Below are positions 5,795-7,751 of a DNA stretch of 7,751 bases, piece by piece. Source of the DNA: Actinomycetes bacterium (GTDB lineage Bacteria; Actinomycetota; Actinomycetes; S36-B12; UBA10799); the NCBI GenBank assembly GCA_029779995.1, contig JAKOZM010000188.1, forward strand, positions 1 to 7,751, in the 5' to 3' direction. How positions within the stretch are numbered: position 1 is the first letter of the stretch; each line of letters starts with the position of its first letter. Both the position numbers and the translations under genes were made by a program. The notes beneath the pieces were generated by a model. It had not been told where the DNA came from. It saw only the letters and a list, made by a program, of their open reading frames with translations, and made no database searches.

Positions 5795-5920
5795 GAACCA
5801 GGCGCCCAGAGCCATCATCGCCGGAGAACGTCTGCTGGTAGCGGGTGCTCCTGTTGATCCCCTGCGGGCCTTCCGGATGCGTTTACGGGACTGGCCGATC
5901 TCGTAGATGGAGTTGGCGGT

Positions 5921-5947
5921 GTAAGCGGTTGGTGGTCATGGGCTTAC
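5921..5947. terminator. Weak inverted repeat between convergent genes
   Basis: GTAAGC (5921-5926) pairs with GCTTAC (5942-5947) across a 15-nt loop. It sits in the 181-bp gap between the convergent genes ending at 5794 and 5976. With no T-tract the terminator call is weak; nothing better was seen in the gap. Confidence 0.2.
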
Positions 5948-5975
5948 TGCGCAAAACAGGAGAATCGGGGGTGTC

Positions 5976-6542
5976 CTATTGGCGGACCATGACGAAGCCG
6001 AGACGTTTGGCGAACTGGCCGAAGTTCTTGGTGATGTACGCCTGCGCGAAGTCAGGCCTCTTGTAGTAGGTCAAGACGTCGAAGAGCAGCAGTTCGAACG
6101 CGAGCGCGTCGAACCATTCCACATCCTCGGTGAAGCCGGTGAGCATCTTCACGCCCAGCTCGGCGCGTATCTCCCGGCGCTGTTTCGGTGTCAGATCAAG
6201 CACCGAGCAGGATCCGAGGTGCAGGACCTTTCCTTTCAGGCAGTCCTTCGGCAGACCCGCGCCGAGCTCACGCAGATCCACTTCTTCTCGCCCGACGTAC
6301 AGGGTGCCCGGGGTGCCGTGCAAAGCGATGTAGCCGATATTGAAGCGTGCATGCTGCTTCTGGCCCCACCTCTTCAACGCCTGCCGCAGGTCGTCGGTGT
6401 CATTCAAGGTCAGCGGCACGGTGCGTGCCCGGCCGGCCTGCTCGAGGGCTTCCAGCACCGGTTTCACGGTGCGGACATCAGTGACGCTGTTGGACCAACT
6501 GCCCTCCATCAGCCAGATCCCTGGCTTGCTCTGTCCCGGCAT
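5976..6542 (-). CDS. Caspase-like (CHAT-type) protein of the DUF6642 kind
   Basis: A 188-residue protein with the layout of a minimal caspase-like fold. The strand FNIGYIALHG (67-76) ends in His75, and the strand KVLHLGSCSVLDL (105-117) carries Cys112. These are the positions of the catalytic His/Cys dyad in CHAT and caspase-family peptidases. The opening GIWLMEGSW (8-16), GTLYVG (79-84) and LTGFTEDVEWFDALAFELLL (134-153) match my recollection of DUF6642, small bacterial proteins of unknown function; the C-terminus GFVMVRQ is also typical. There is no signal peptide or transmembrane segment, so it should be cytoplasmic. GAGGGGG lies 7 nt before the ATG at 6542. It lies 144 bp downstream of the acidic-tailed gene on the same strand and may be co-transcribed. 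The fold and dyad are seen in sequence; protease activity and any defence role are inference. Confidence 0.7.
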   Translation of the reverse strand: MPGQSKPGIWLMEGSWSNSVTDVRTVKPVLEALEQAGRARTVPLTLNDTDDLRQALKRWGQKQHARFNIGYIALHGTPGTLYVGREEVDLRELGAGLPKDCLKGKVLHLGSCSVLDLTPKQRREIRAELGVKMLTGFTEDVEWFDALAFELLLFDVLTYYKRPDFAQAYITKNFGQFAKRLGFVMVRQ

Positions 6543-6579
6543 CGGTGTGCCCCCTCACATGTACTGGCCGACAGGTCCG

Positions 6580-6585
6580 ATTATC
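6580..6585 (-). promoter_or_regulatory. Possible -10 box of the caspase-like gene
   Basis: On the minus strand GATAAT (5 of 6 to TATAAT) lies about 37 bp before the ATG at 6542, allowing a roughly 30-nt leader. No -35 box was found at the right spacing. If real, the gene can be transcribed independently of the upstream gene. Confidence 0.35.
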
Positions 6586-6686
6586 GACCTTTCCAGCCGA
6601 TCATCGCCTAGCGCTGCGCGAAGCCCCTTGACCGGTAGTGAACGCCGTCGTGCTCCACCGACCGACCCCCAGCCGACCCGGTGGAG

Positions 6687-7712
<1,026 letters not shown>

Positions 7713-7714
7713 CT

Positions 7715-7731
7715 AACCTCCCCACGAGGTT
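7715..7731. terminator. Small hairpin just after the GIY-YIG stop
   Basis: AACCTC (7715-7720) and GAGGTT (7726-7731) form a perfect 6-bp stem with a 5-nt loop, starting 2 nt after the stop. No T-tract follows, so termination would be weak; a regulatory site for whatever lies to the right is equally possible. Confidence 0.3.
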
Positions 7732-7738
7732 GTTACAT

Positions 7739-7750
7739 AAACGAACGTTT
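7739..7750. repeat. Interrupted palindrome AAACG-2-CGTTT at the right edge
   Basis: Five-bp perfect arms around AA, in AT-richer DNA that begins at 7729 and runs to the window edge. It could be an operator or promoter element for a gene beyond the edge. Confidence 0.25.
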
Positions 7751-7751
7751 G

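Noticed and set aside
5845..6066. 73-residue plus-strand open frame
   Set aside because: Overlaps the end of the caspase-like gene in antisense, and has no ribosome binding site or recognisable feature.

Overview
The window looks like part or all of a plasmid backbone from a high-GC Actinomycetota (Mycobacteriales are plausible, but the genus cannot be fixed). The signs are GC-rich codons with G or C in the third position, a primase-type replication protein of the kind found on actinobacterial plasmids, a two-gene partition cassette, a KfrA-like protein and a short GIY-YIG protein. No rRNA, tRNA, transposase, integrase, resistance gene or CRISPR array was seen.

Layout. Positions 2-1732 (+) hold a primase/polymerase-type replication protein whose frame is open to the left edge. 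Positions 1733-1916 are a short intergenic stretch with about ten degenerate 12-bp units in register, a likely centromere and operator. Positions 1917-3346 (+) hold a parA gene and a ribbon-helix-helix partner overlapping by 4 bp. Positions 3347-3947 are about 600 bp without a credible gene but rich in palindromes, a G-quadruplex-type motif, a long hairpin and an AT-rich direct-repeat block; this is a candidate origin or control region. Positions 3948-4559 (+) hold a KfrA-like DNA-binding coiled-coil protein.

The accessory half follows. Positions 4799-5794 (+) encode a single-pass membrane protein with four 34-residue Trp-rich repeats and a DUF5067-like outer domain. On the minus strand lie a caspase-like (CHAT-type) His/Cys protein resembling DUF6642 (5976-6542) and an unrecognised acidic-tailed protein (6687-7211). 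Divergent to these is a 95-residue GIY-YIG protein (7425-7712) whose GTG start lies inside two mutually exclusive hairpins.

How it may work together (inference): the replication protein starts copying, ParA with the ribbon-helix-helix protein segregates copies through the 12-bp array, and KfrA binds its own AT-rich promoter and helps stabilise the plasmid. The minus-strand caspase-like gene and its neighbour are the best candidates for an uncharacterised defence, toxin or maintenance module, but nothing in the sequence proves that. The most solid unexpected observation is the 12-bp array in front of parA.
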